Shown piece after piece: positions 8,369 through 16,696 of a DNA stretch of 64,000 nucleotides. The number at the start of each line of letters is the position of its first letter. Position 1 is the first letter of the stretch. This DNA is from Butyrivibrio sp. MC2021 (GTDB lineage: Bacteria > Bacillota > Clostridia > Lachnospirales > Lachnospiraceae). The notes under the pieces were generated by a model. The model saw only the letters and a program-made list of their open reading frames with translations. It searched no databases and was not told where the DNA came from. The position numbers and the translations under genes were made by a program. Location of the stretch: assembly GCF_000621605.1 (NCBI RefSeq), contig NZ_KK211315.1, positions 96,720 to 160,719 of the forward strand, in the 5' to 3' direction.

Positions 8369-10024
8369 TCACTCCAGCGCCGCCAGCATCCGGGCAAGTT
8401 CAAGATAGAAGCTCTTCACCTTTACTCTTTTAAACATTCCGCCCTGCAGCGACATGTGGTCTCCCCGTCTCGTGGGCATCACATTCCAGGCCCCCGGCGC
8501 AAAGTCCGCACCACCGGCAAGCTCCTCTTCAGTATACTCCACCGAAGGCGCGCCAATGGGTGCTTTAGCGGAAATCGTATTCACCAATCCATCATTGTGC
8601 TGCCAGGATTCGTCTATGCTAAATCCGCCTGCAGTCGTTCCCGTGTACTTGCAGGCATAAATGGAGCTCTTCATGAACATATTCTCGGTGATCGCCGGAT
8701 CCGGCATCAGCTCACCGTTCTTATCAATCATCGTCGAATCACAGGGATAAGCGAAATAGTACACGTCCACAAACGTAGTGATCCTCTCGTTCATCGCCAG
8801 CGCATTATCAATATGCATATCGTAAGAAGCATAGTCCCAGTCCGCCCTTCCGTCGTTGGCCTTGGCGCCGGTGCCGCGCTTCATACGCTCATTGCTTTTC
8901 TCATACTTTTCAGGAATCTCAATCTTAGACAGGTCAAAAGAGCTATCTTCATGCAGGTCATACGAGGTAGTGCCGTTGGTGGGCGCAGCCAGTGTCACCA
9001 CCGCAAGAAGATTCTCCCCCTCGCCACCTTTGAAAAACGGTGACAGGTCGGCGGGATCGGTGCTTTCAATCTCTTCAGCCGCACCGTTCCTTATTATCTC
9101 GGAAAAGAGTCTTACAGTAGCCCCGCCAAACGAATGCCCTATCAGAACATAGTGGGAATCCGATAGATCTTTTACCAGAGGTTCAGAAGAATAATCTCTT
9201 CCAAATCTCTCATGACCGGCGCTCTCGCTGTGGGCCTTTCCATAGTCCACCCGGGTCCCGGTCAGCTGCGCGTAAAGCTCACAGGCCCTGTCCCAGGCGC
9301 TTCCCGAAGGATCCACCGAAGCCGCATAGCTCTCATAGCCCTGCTCATTCATATAGCGGACCACGTCACCGCCGAACATGCCCCAATAGGGAAAATATTC
9401 ATACTGCGCATCATAGCTTCCCCAACCGGAAAGTCCGTGCACGTAAATGTACTTGATATCTGTCTTAAGGGGCTTGTGATATCCCACCAGTGCAGAGAAA
9501 ACCGTGATTGCAGCAAACAGCGCCACCATCCACAGAACCGTGGCTTTGATCCCCTGCTGCTTGATCTTGAAGAAGGGATACGGCCCGTCCACCACGTCAA
9601 TGTAATTGAAATACAACATGACAAGCCCGTAGATCAGAGTCATCAAACCGGGCAGCCAGATCCAGTGGAACGGCGCTCTTTTCTCAAAGAGCATATATGT
9701 CAAAGTAGATAGAATCGGGATTATCGTATGGTGATACAAGCCGCTGCCCGAAAACAACAGCTCTTTTACCATGCGCGCCCAGGGCGCCAGAATGCATGCA
9801 GTAACAAAAAAAGTCATCACCATCATGCTCACGCTAAGAAACCGCAGGACTTCAACCCAGTCCTTTTGGCCAAAGATCACGAAAAGCAGCGACGCGAAAA
9901 ATGTCATCATATTCGAAAGCTGAGTGTAGAACACAAAGTTCTTCTTAAAACCTCGGCCTTTGAAAGTCCCAGACAAGCTTACAACTTCAAGAATAACAAT
10001 CAACAGATTCAGTATTCGCGCCAT
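8369..10024 (-). CDS. Membrane-anchored staphylococcal-type lipase
   Basis: 551 residues with two parts. Residues 1-190 hold several membrane segments and resemble the Pr6Pr/FAR-17a-like family. From about 195 there is a lipase domain close to staphylococcal and Geobacillus family I.5/I.6 lipases: the FPYWG and WDRACELYAQL blocks, the VDYGKAHSE/HERFGR block, the nucleophile GHSFGG (Ser about 298), HNDGLVNT (Asp about 478) and GDHMSLQGG (His about 523), so the triad looks complete. Those relatives are secreted free enzymes; here the catalytic domain is carried by a multi-span anchor and probably faces outward. It likely hydrolyses glycerides. No partner gene is evident. Confidence 0.85.
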   Translation of the reverse strand: MARILNLLIVILEVVSLSGTFKGRGFKKNFVFYTQLSNMMTFFASLLFVIFGQKDWVEVLRFLSVSMMVMTFFVTACILAPWARMVKELLFSGSGLYHHTIIPILSTLTYMLFEKRAPFHWIWLPGLMTLIYGLVMLYFNYIDVVDGPYPFFKIKQQGIKATVLWMVALFAAITVFSALVGYHKPLKTDIKYIYVHGLSGWGSYDAQYEYFPYWGMFGGDVVRYMNEQGYESYAASVDPSGSAWDRACELYAQLTGTRVDYGKAHSESAGHERFGRDYSSEPLVKDLSDSHYVLIGHSFGGATVRLFSEIIRNGAAEEIESTDPADLSPFFKGGEGENLLAVVTLAAPTNGTTSYDLHEDSSFDLSKIEIPEKYEKSNERMKRGTGAKANDGRADWDYASYDMHIDNALAMNERITTFVDVYYFAYPCDSTMIDKNGELMPDPAITENMFMKSSIYACKYTGTTAGGFSIDESWQHNDGLVNTISAKAPIGAPSVEYTEEELAGGADFAPGAWNVMPTRRGDHMSLQGGMFKRVKVKSFYLELARMLAALE

Positions 10025-10081
10025 TTTATCTTCCTGTCTGCATTTTACTATTCAATGCATATACACTTTTTTACCTCTTGA

Positions 10082-11119
10082 TCATCCAATCAAAGCACCA
10101 TCTGCAGCAAATGTATATACTTTGCCCCATCTGCGAATTTTTTCAGCTTTTGCAACATGTCCATCAGACTTGACGTAAAATCTCTTGCTATCTTTATTTA
10201 CCCAGATGTTGGTTGTCTTCTTTCCCTTTGAATCGAAGTAATAAGTATCACTTCCGATATCGACAAAGCCGGTCTGAACTGCTCCATCTTCATTGGCGTA
10301 ATAAGTAGCGCTCCACTTATTAAACCAGCCTTTGACCATTTTGCCATCTGAACCAAAGTAGTACTTATTTCCCTCTGATTCATAGAAGACGTCTTTCTGA
10401 AGTGTTCCGTTCTTGCTAAAGAGATAGGTATCTTCACCAATCTTCTGAATTCCTGTGGCTTTTTGGCCATCCGGAAGTTCGTAGTACTTCGCGCCATACT
10501 TTTCATGCCATTTGCCTTTAGCTTCTATTGGCTCTTCCGGTTCTTCAGGGTCTTCAGGATCCGGAGTTGGCAATTCATCCTTTATAATTATTCTATCAGA
10601 TGCAAAAGTTAATTTTAGATATTTAGATCCCAGATTCGAAACGTCTTTAGAAATCAGTGTCCACTCGCTGCCATTGACATATAAACTAGTAGATTCAGTT
10701 ATATAAAATCTTTCAAGGTATCCGCGAGCCAATTCTACATTTACTAAGCAGCGATATGTACCGAGTAAGAAATTATCATATTCGACATATGCCCAGTCAT
10801 CGCCTTCTATTCTGCTCCAAGTAGAATCAATAACAAGATCGTATTCCGCATCATAATCAAAAGTAGCTTTGGTGACTGGCTCACCTAACACCGGAATGGT
10901 ATCGAAATTACTAGTAAAATTCATTTGCGGAATCCATTCATGCATGATAGATTGAAGAACAACAGGCTCTGATTCAGAAATATCTGCCTCTTCCGTTTCT
11001 TCTACTTCAAGCTCAACCTCCAAAAGCTCTTCTTCCTGTGCAAATGCAGAAACAGGCTGTAATACCATACCTGCACACATGGTTAATGCCAACAATTTAG
11101 TCAGTAACTTTTTACTCAT
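10082..11119 (-). CDS. Secreted protein with cell-wall/choline-binding-type repeats
   Basis: 345 residues. A signal peptide ends around AFAQEEE near residue 28, followed by a Glu-rich linker, a central beta-rich region of unknown type, a proline/glutamate hinge (PTPDPEDPEEPEEP), and then about six repeats of roughly 20 residues with the pattern G-x-x-Y-Y-F-x-x-D-G-K-x-x-x-G-W typical of PF01473-like cell-wall- or glucan-binding repeats. It is probably exported and held to the wall or extracellular polysaccharide by the repeats. ATG follows GAAAGGTGGG. It is separated from the lipase gene by 57 bases and could share its transcript. Confidence 0.8.
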   Translation of the reverse strand: MSKKLLTKLLALTMCAGMVLQPVSAFAQEEELLEVELEVEETEEADISESEPVVLQSIMHEWIPQMNFTSNFDTIPVLGEPVTKATFDYDAEYDLVIDSTWSRIEGDDWAYVEYDNFLLGTYRCLVNVELARGYLERFYITESTSLYVNGSEWTLISKDVSNLGSKYLKLTFASDRIIIKDELPTPDPEDPEEPEEPIEAKGKWHEKYGAKYYELPDGQKATGIQKIGEDTYLFSKNGTLQKDVFYESEGNKYYFGSDGKMVKGWFNKWSATYYANEDGAVQTGFVDIGSDTYYFDSKGKKTTNIWVNKDSKRFYVKSDGHVAKAEKIRRWGKVYTFAADGALIG

Positions 11120-11330
11120 CGAATCCCACCTTTCTCATAAAAAAGCCTTCTATTTTTTAATTCTAAGATGGTTTTTTGCAAAAAAACATTAACCTTTAGT
11201 TAGTATTTTCATTAAGAAGCTTCTTTCCTACTGCCATAATCAAAGAATAGGCATTTATCCCATGACACTAAGAAAGAACAAGCCTCTGACAAAGATAGCC
11301 ATGAGAATTGCAGTCTTTAAGATGAACAGC

Positions 11331-11735
11331 TTAGGTCTCATGATAGGCAGCGCAAAAATGATAAGGCTCATAAATGAATATGCCAAGTATTGCCTTGTAA
11401 AATACCCGATACATATAGAAATGCACTGAGGTTAACCATGTTCCGTGATATAAAATGTCCGGCGGAGCTGCCTTTTCAAGCTCTACGTCCACAGGTATCG
11501 AATGCCCCTGGTTCGCCCTGATAAGAGTCTTATCCTCGTTAAAAGAGTACCGCTGCTTATTATCTGTAGCTACGATCTCTTCAAGCATCTCCATGTTAAA
11601 ATCATATTCTTTTGAGATACCCGCTATCAGATCATCTACATTAGCCCAGCCATGCTCATCCAGCGTAATCCCGATAGTTTCAGGCTTATGCCTAAGGATC
11701 AGGACTATGAATTTGCTTATTTCATTAAGTCCCAC
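11331..11735 (-). pseudogene. kptA: RNA 2'-phosphotransferase (KptA/Tpt1), C-terminally truncated
   Basis: Residues 1-98 match the first half of Kpt[30 protein letters not shown] and LYHGT all appear in order. KptA transfers the 2'-phosphate of an RNA splice junction to NAD+. After LYHGT the frame continues for about 36 residues of unrelated, aromatic-rich sequence and stops at 134 residues. The family normally has about 180 and needs the later RQHVHLS-type block, which is absent. I infer a 3' deletion or recombination, so probably no activity. The gene starts one base after the GH43 stop. Confidence 0.7.
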
Positions 11736-12743
11736 TTATAATTTTTTCCTTCCTAATTCTTCTGTGCAGGGAACATCATAGCGCCAGTTCTTGGCACTCC
11801 CCCCTGCGCCGTTATACCAATTTCCCGTAATCTCATTCACAACAGCAAGCTTATCGCCTATTTCTTCCATCTCAAAAAGTAGCATCCTCTTCTTTTCATG
11901 GATGTTAGGACAGTGAAGAGACATCATAAGCCTGCCATTAAAGGCCTTAAAGAGCATGGCATGACCACCATCCAAAGCGTACAAAGGAATCTCTTCCTGA
12001 ATCCATGGGCCGTGGACAGTTCCGCTAGCAGATCTTGCATATCCCACGGTATATCCGCCTCTTTCGGAAAAACTGGACCATAACATGATAAGTGTGCCCG
12101 TTTGCATTCTATACAAAAATGGCCCATCAGTGATAAGGCCTCCATCAGCAGCTGCATTCCCACGCCAGAGAGCATCTGATGCCCTAAACAGAATTTCCGG
12201 TTCTGATATCGCTTTTGACAGATCATCACTAAGCTTAATAACACATATCTGTCCGTCATAGACCTGCATCCACTCATGGCAAAAGACCAGCCAGGGACTT
12301 CCTTCATCATCTATAAAAAGAGTCCCATCCAGGCACTGCCAGCCTTTCGGAGTAACAGGGCCTTCGCCAACAGGCTCAAAGGGTCCCTCGGGGCTGTCAG
12401 AAACCAGGCACTGACATCCTCTGTATTTTCCATCAGCCCGAAATGAAGAGATGATATAATATTTGTCCTTCCAGATATGACACTCTGGAGCCCAATAATC
12501 CTTATCCGCCCAGAAGGTGCCTTTTTCAAAGCACACCTTTGGTTCTGACCAGTTAAAAAGATCCGGTGATTTGAGCACGTAAAAACATGGCGTATCTGCT
12601 TTTGCATCCGGGAATCTTTCGGTATCAGCAAACTGGATATAGGTGTAATAAAGGTGAGTCTTATCATCTGCTAAAATAAAAGGATCGCTTATATGTACAT
12701 CTCTGATACTGTATGGAAAAAGCAGTTCATTATTCTTCATCAT
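11736..12743 (-). CDS. Glycoside hydrolase family 43 enzyme
   Basis: 335 residues of a five-bladed propeller glycosidase. Family hallmarks are the early HISDPFIL with the candidate catalytic-base Asp, YWAPECHIW (the WAPE block) and LDGTLFIDDEGSPWLVF. There is no signal peptide, so it is probably cytoplasmic, acting on arabino- or xylo-oligosaccharides taken up by the cell; GH43 members are mostly arabinofuranosidases and xylosidases. ATG 12743 follows AAAGGG. Its 5' end overlaps the 3' end of a small basic membrane protein gene by 14 bases, which suggests coupling with the xpt operon upstream. Confidence 0.85.
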   Translation of the reverse strand: MMKNNELLFPYSIRDVHISDPFILADDKTHLYYTYIQFADTERFPDAKADTPCFYVLKSPDLFNWSEPKVCFEKGTFWADKDYWAPECHIWKDKYYIISSFRADGKYRGCQCLVSDSPEGPFEPVGEGPVTPKGWQCLDGTLFIDDEGSPWLVFCHEWMQVYDGQICVIKLSDDLSKAISEPEILFRASDALWRGNAAADGGLITDGPFLYRMQTGTLIMLWSSFSERGGYTVGYARSASGTVHGPWIQEEIPLYALDGGHAMLFKAFNGRLMMSLHCPNIHEKKRMLLFEMEEIGDKLAVVNEITGNWYNGAGGSAKNWRYDVPCTEELGRKKL

Positions 12744-12957
12744 AGTCCCTTTTATTTCTTTCTTCTATCTTACCCTTAACCGTTTCTTTGATCTTGGCTT
12801 TGATTTTCTTCTTTGCCTTTCTCTTAAGAATCTTAAGTGTCACAAGAACAGTCAGAATAGCGAGGGCTCCACCAGAGATTATCAGAGTATTTCTGATCTC
12901 CTTAAGTTTTTTCTGACGTTTTTTCCTTTTAATGTATGCTTGGATGCTCTTAATCAT
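12730..12957 (-). CDS. Small basic single-span membrane protein
   Basis: 75 residues: a basic N-terminus (KRKKRQKKLKEIRN), one membrane helix (about 27-45) and a very lysine-rich C-terminal helix. ATG 12957 is chosen because GGAGG lies 7 bases upstream; it overlaps the xpt stop by 8 bases, so translation is probably coupled to xpt. No family recognised. The strongly basic flanks on both sides of one helix suggest contact with phospholipid or nucleic acid. Confidence 0.6.
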   Translation of the reverse strand: MIKSIQAYIKRKKRQKKLKEIRNTLIISGGALAILTVLVTLKILKRKAKKKIKAKIKETVKGKIEERNKRDYDEE

Positions 12958-13540
12958 AAGAAACCTCCGATCTGAACGTAATTCCCCCGTCCTCCGACAT
13001 GCTGTCAATGATAGCCAGGGATTTCACATCATATCCCATCTTGCGTAAATCCGCGCTTCCAGACTGGAAGCCTTTTTCTATACATATGCCAATACCGGCA
13101 ATGGAGGCATTGGCCTGAGAGCATATCTCAATGAGGCCCTTCATTGCATTTCCAATTGCCAAAAAGTCATCTATAAGAAGAACAGTGTCTGAGCTTCCCA
13201 GATATCTCCTGGACACGGTTACATCGTAATCTGTTCCATAGGTATAGGAGCTTATCCGTGAAACATAAACGTCATCACCGATGTTGAGACTCTTGGATTT
13301 TTTGGCAAAAAGAACCGGAACCTCAAAGTACCTCGCTACGGAGCAGGCAACAGCTATGCCGGAAGCCTCAATAGTTAGAACCTTGGTAATACCCCTATCC
13401 TTGAAGTACTGGTAAAACTCATTTCCCATCCGATCCATGAGATCCACGTCGATCTGATGATTCAGGAAGCTGTCCACTTTAAGGATGTTCCCAGGATAAA
13501 CCCTGCCTTCATTTGCAATGATCTCTTCTAATAGTTTCAT
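12950..13540 (-). CDS. xpt: Xanthine phosphoribosyltransferase
   Basis: 196 residues matching Xpt: an N-terminal LLEEIIANEGRVYPGNILKVDSF-type block, EASGIAVA, then the PRPP loop region LLIDDFLAIGNAMKG. The enzyme converts xanthine and PRPP to XMP in purine salvage. ATG 13540 (MKLLEE) is preferred over ATG 13549, which would overlap the AAGAGGT ribosome site. In many Firmicutes xpt follows a purine riboswitch; the roughly 60 bases upstream are too short and show no clear aptamer, so regulation is not visible. Confidence 0.92.
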   Translation of the reverse strand: MKLLEEIIANEGRVYPGNILKVDSFLNHQIDVDLMDRMGNEFYQYFKDRGITKVLTIEASGIAVACSVARYFEVPVLFAKKSKSLNIGDDVYVSRISSYTYGTDYDVTVSRRYLGSSDTVLLIDDFLAIGNAMKGLIEICSQANASIAGIGICIEKGFQSGSADLRKMGYDVKSLAIIDSMSEDGGITFRSEVSYD

Positions 13541-13672
13541 GCTACGCATACCTCTTTTGGGATTCTTGGAACATATTTAACTGCATTTTAATATATATTT
13601 CATCGTAATAATGATACCATTAATTCACCTTCATGTGAGATTTCGGGAATAAGTCTCACAATCATAAGAAAA

Positions 13673-13714
13673 GCTCCTGCACTCGGTCTATTCAAGACCC
13701 CCTCGTGCAGGAGC
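13673..13714 (-). terminator. Rho-independent terminator after the cupin gene
   Basis: Perfect 10-base arms, 13673-13682 with 13705-13714, a 22-base loop with some internal pairing, and TTTTCTT on the minus strand just past the stem. It starts about 10 bases beyond the DUF985 stop. Confidence 0.85.
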
Positions 13715-13723
13715 ACATTTCTT

Positions 13724-14197
13724 TTAATCATACGCCAGCCGCAATGTATCATCAGAAACACCAGGATACAAAGCTCGCAGCTCTTTTTTTCCAATGAGTT
13801 TGAAGCCATTATAGGAAAACTTCGGTGTGGTCATACAAGATACAAAGGTGTAGCTGTTGCTATCGAGGTTTTCTGCGGCAAAAATGGCGCCTTTGGGAAT
13901 GGCAACCATCACTTCCTCGCCTATTGTGATGTCGCTACCAAGCAATAATTCTTTTTGACCATCGTCAGTAATGACTGTGATATTCATGCCACAGCCTTCA
14001 TGGTAATACCAGATTTCCTCGCAATCTATCTGGTGGAAGTGAGAAATCTCATCTTTTTCCAGCAAAAAATATATGCTTCCTGCAAAAGCTCTTTCTGAAA
14101 GGGACGCACTTGAGGAGTAGCATTCGTTAAACCAGCCTCCCTCTGGATGCTTTTCAAGTTTATAATGATCTTTTAGTTCTTGTATTCTAGATTCCAT
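13724..14197 (-). CDS. DUF985-type cupin protein
   Basis: 157 residues of the DUF985 cupin family: KLEKHPEGGWF at the start, SIYFLLE, SHFHQIDCEEIWYYHEG (the cupin metal-site region with two His and a Glu), then PKGAIFAAE and FVSC. These small beta-barrel proteins resemble sugar-epimerase-type cupins, but their reaction is not established. ATG follows ATGGAGG. It lies 9 bases downstream of the 260-residue unknown gene and probably shares its transcript. Confidence 0.85.
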   Translation of the reverse strand: MESRIQELKDHYKLEKHPEGGWFNECYSSSASLSERAFAGSIYFLLEKDEISHFHQIDCEEIWYYHEGCGMNITVITDDGQKELLLGSDITIGEEVMVAIPKGAIFAAENLDSNSYTFVSCMTTPKFSYNGFKLIGKKELRALYPGVSDDTLRLAYD

Positions 14198-14206
14198 AGG
14201 CCTCCA

Positions 14207-14989
14207 TCACCAGATAATTTCATCCGGGTATTTTTCATATTCCGGTGCGACGAGTTCGTAGATACTACAATGTTGCATCTTAGCAGAATACTCAAAATCG
14301 TCTTTTAGGTTGAAATAACTCTGAGGTGGCTTGACCAGACGCTTTGCTATGTTGCGGAGCTTATCTTTGCGCTTTTCAACCGGTGTCTTCAGATATTCAA
14401 GATTGCACTTGTCTACATAGTAAGTCACATAATTCCAATATCGGCTTTCGAAACTATAATAAGATGATCTTTCAATTTCTTTATATACAGATTTAAAGCC
14501 ATCGTTACCAATCACATCCCCAAGTGCTTTAAGAATAACCCCAGAAAGCATATTGATATAGTTTTTATCGTGAATATAGTCCTGAAGACCAATATCTCTG
14601 TGGAATAATCCGTCCTCGTCGTCCATTTCATAATACTTCCTGCAATAAGGGAACATTTCGCCAACAGAAACAGCAACAAAGACGGCTTCCGGGAAAAGAA
14701 TGTTCACGCTGTAATGCACATTCTGCTTAGGCAGAACCATATTGTGCCATTCTTCTTTTTCTTCAGTAACGTCATTATCTACAAACAGAACTTCTCTATC
14801 ACCCATATAGGCATGACGGATATCATAGCAGACGCCTAAAAGCCTGTTTTTTACGCCCCAATATGAATCGTCATAATTGTCATCTAGACCTGTGATATTA
14901 TAAATGCTCTCAACAAGCTCATAAAAATCCAGGTATTCTCCCTCAAGGCAAATACCGGTCAGATTCTCAGTAGGTTTTGCATATATCAT
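14207..14989 (-). CDS. Conserved-looking hypothetical protein, 260 residues
   Basis: Soluble, acidic and rich in Tyr and Asp, without a signal peptide or membrane helix. It begins MIYAKPTENLTGICLEG and has a Tyr-rich central region. It reminds me of the DUF6904 group of unknown function, but I cannot confirm this. ATG 14989 is backed by a strong GGAGGGG site. First gene of a probable pair with the DUF985 cupin. Confidence 0.6.
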   Translation of the reverse strand: MIYAKPTENLTGICLEGEYLDFYELVESIYNITGLDDNYDDSYWGVKNRLLGVCYDIRHAYMGDREVLFVDNDVTEEKEEWHNMVLPKQNVHYSVNILFPEAVFVAVSVGEMFPYCRKYYEMDDEDGLFHRDIGLQDYIHDKNYINMLSGVILKALGDVIGNDGFKSVYKEIERSSYYSFESRYWNYVTYYVDKCNLEYLKTPVEKRKDKLRNIAKRLVKPPQSYFNLKDDFEYSAKMQHCSIYELVAPEYEKYPDEIIW

Positions 14990-15133
14990 AGGCGGTCACC
15001 CCTCCAGCTGTGTTTTTTAGCGGAAGCAATTTATATTCTATTGTATCAAAAATATGCCTCCAGAAAACGCAAAAAATAACCTGTCCGGATTATGGAAAAT
15101 AGTTTACCACTTACAGATGGCAATAGATCCCGG

Positions 15134-15522
15134 AATGCTGATATTTGCAGATATGCTCTGCTATAAGCTTGCTGAATATGGACTAAGATTTGCCCTGACC
15201 GAGGAGAGCTATACTTCGAAGGCGGATTTTCTTGCCATGGATCCGATTCCCATGTATGAAAAAGGGAAGAATAAAGAATACTCTTTTTCAGGAAGAAGGA
15301 TAAAAAGAGGACTCTACAGACACTACGATGGAACACTCACAAATGCAGACATAAACGGGGCTGCAAATATCTTGAGAAAAGTATTCCCAAAGGTAACACA
15401 ATACGAGGGGCATAGTGGACATGCCCTGTTCTTCAGGATGCCATAGGCAGACTGAAGGTTCATGCCGCAAAGCGGCATAACAGAAACCCTTTCCGACGCA
15501 GAGTCGGTGAGGGTAGTTCATT
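15134..15522 (+). mobile_element. IS605-type remnant: tnpB 3' part and right end
   Basis: From 15134 to 15522 the sequence matches, in opposite orientation, the 3' part and right end of the full element at 41365-41750. About 85 codons of the TnpB C-terminus survive (TEESYTSKA, FSGRRIKRGLYRHYDG, ADINGAANILRK) with only a handful of base changes. A short indel near 15401 then breaks the frame. The last 117 bases (15406-15522) are identical to 41365-41481 of the full copy and include the two right-end hairpins. Sequence left of 15134 is unrelated, so the 5' part was deleted. Confidence 0.9.
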
Positions 15523-15847
15523 CTTCATCCTTATCGCGTCCAAACAGAATTGACATATAATCACGCTTCCTCTGAAGGACTCTATCTACATACATCATGG
15601 TTCCTTCAAGTCTGTAAAATGCCAGGTACTCTTTAAACCTTACAGAATAATATCCTGTAAACAAATCCTCATAATACAGAGGTGTTCCTGTTTTGGGATG
15701 CCCCACCATCGATTCAATCTTATCCTGTAAATCATCAAGATATCTGTGTGTTATATCAAGATCACACGATACCATAAGAACATCATCAAAAATGGTATCC
15801 ATATCTCTTATGGCTTCTGGTGAGTAGTCAATATCATAAGTGATCAT
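15518..15847 (-). CDS. RelE/ParE-family toxin
   Basis: 109 residues with the RelE/ParE fold signature: MITYDIDYSPEAIRDMDTI at the start, a helical hairpin, then YYSVRFKEYLAFYRLEG and a C-terminal VDRVLQRKRDYMSIL. Such toxins cut ribosome-bound mRNA (RelE) or poison gyrase (ParE); the type cannot be decided here. The gene overlaps its antitoxin by 4 bases (ATGA). Its TGA stop lies inside the last bases shared with the IS605-type right end, so the insertion supplies the stop and may have trimmed the C-terminus. Confidence 0.85.
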   Translation of the reverse strand: MITYDIDYSPEAIRDMDTIFDDVLMVSCDLDITHRYLDDLQDKIESMVGHPKTGTPLYYEDLFTGYYSVRFKEYLAFYRLEGTMMYVDRVLQRKRDYMSILFGRDKDEE

Positions 15848-16107
15848 TTCTGTCTGTTACGGAAGTGTGCCCTGACATCAGCTGCCGGAACATATCCCTC
15901 TTCCTCTCCGGAACGGCGTCCCTTATTAAGCTCACACATAAGACGAAGCATCGCCTTAGTCTTTTCTATTTCTTCATCTTCTTCTATATCTCTAATAGTG
16001 TATTTTCCTCGACCATTTACTGTAAGATATACTGGAGAACCATATTCAACCTTTTCCAGCACCGTATTATAATTTCTAAGATCTGAAACAGGGCTAATTA
16101 CTGCCAT
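15844..16107 (-). CDS. Phd/YefM-type antitoxin
   Basis: 87 residues: the N-terminal part (PVSDLRNYNTVLEKVEYGSPVYLTVNGRGKYTI) is the Phd/YefM DNA-binding fold, followed by an acidic helical tail that would wrap the toxin. First gene of a two-gene type II toxin-antitoxin operon; such antitoxins usually repress their own promoter together with the toxin. ATG 16107 follows GCGAGG. Confidence 0.85.
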   Translation of the reverse strand: MAVISPVSDLRNYNTVLEKVEYGSPVYLTVNGRGKYTIRDIEEDEEIEKTKAMLRLMCELNKGRRSGEEEGYVPAADVRAHFRNRQK

Positions 16108-16205
16108 ATCAATACCTCGCTTTCAATCTTATTCTAACACCACTCATTGTGTTAAGCAATATTTTAAGTAATATTTTACTAATCGCTTGAACCATATTTC
16201 TTATG

Positions 16206-16445
16206 TCATGGTTTGCAGTTCCCGCAGAGATCATACCCATCTGCGATAAGCTCCTGCCTTGTTTTTGTGCTGTATTTCTTGTTCTTTTCACTCATGGACT
16301 CGACACTCTTGCAGGTCTGATAGTGAAACTTCTTGGATTTCGTGTTTATTATTTAGGTGACGTCTGAAGTGGTTTGAGGTGCTGAATCAGGAACAATGGT
16401 TGCCCTCTCTGAAAGCTTATTGCTGCCGGTCCTGTAGTCAATGCA
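16206..16445 (-). pseudogene. C-terminal fragment of a DNA/RNA endonuclease with Ada-like zinc module
   Basis: Read on the minus strand, codons from 16445 give CIDYRTGSNKL, which fits the end of a DNA/RNA non-specific endonuclease domain, then a Ser/Thr/Pro linker, then a module with FHYQTCKSV and YDLCGNCKP, the C-x-n-C-x-x-C pattern of Ada-like zinc domains that end many clostridial secreted nucleases. A TAA at 16353-16355 interrupts the frame exactly where related proteins carry Tyr (VTYIINT), so one base change would explain it. The catalytic domain is gone. The 29-codon tail from ATG 16295 has no ribosome site. Confidence 0.6.
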
Positions 16446-16687
16446 GCCTTGGCAAGATAAAGCGGAATCATGACATTTGCATGATAAGAGGCATCAGGAT
16501 CTGCAATGCAAGCTGAAATATCCGAAATTGCAGCAGTATGAATAATGGTGTCAGCACCACTTTCTTCTACTATTCTCTTTATATCTTCCTCAGATGCATT
16601 CCTAAGCGATGGGCATGGAATGACATCTTCGCATACTTCCATTATCTTATGACCAACAAAACCGTTGGGGCCCGTAACAAGTATCAT
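16349..16687 (-). pseudogene. N-terminal fragment of an RmlD-like sugar-nucleotide reductase
   Basis: The first 85 residues are the NAD-binding half of an extended short-chain dehydrogenase: MILVTGPNGFVGHKI (the GxxGxxG loop) and DTIIHTAAISDISACIADPDASYHAN, as in RmlD/dTDP-4-dehydrorhamnose reductase. Near 16445 the homology stops and the frame runs into the endonuclease fragment in a different frame, ending at 112 residues instead of about 280. The catalytic YxxxK is missing. A deletion seems to have joined two unrelated broken genes. Confidence 0.75.
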
Positions 16688-16696
16688 AGAGCTCCT

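Noticed and set aside
9212..9712. 166-codon frame on the plus strand
   Set aside because: Antisense shadow of the lipase gene, rich in His and Arg as expected for such a shadow.
11262..11429. 55-codon plus-strand frame opposite the kptA 3' region
   Set aside because: No ribosome site and no recognisable feature; may be chance in an AT-rich region.
13541..13672. Possible purine riboswitch before xpt
   Set aside because: The space up to the cupin terminator is too short and no aptamer-like conserved core can be seen.
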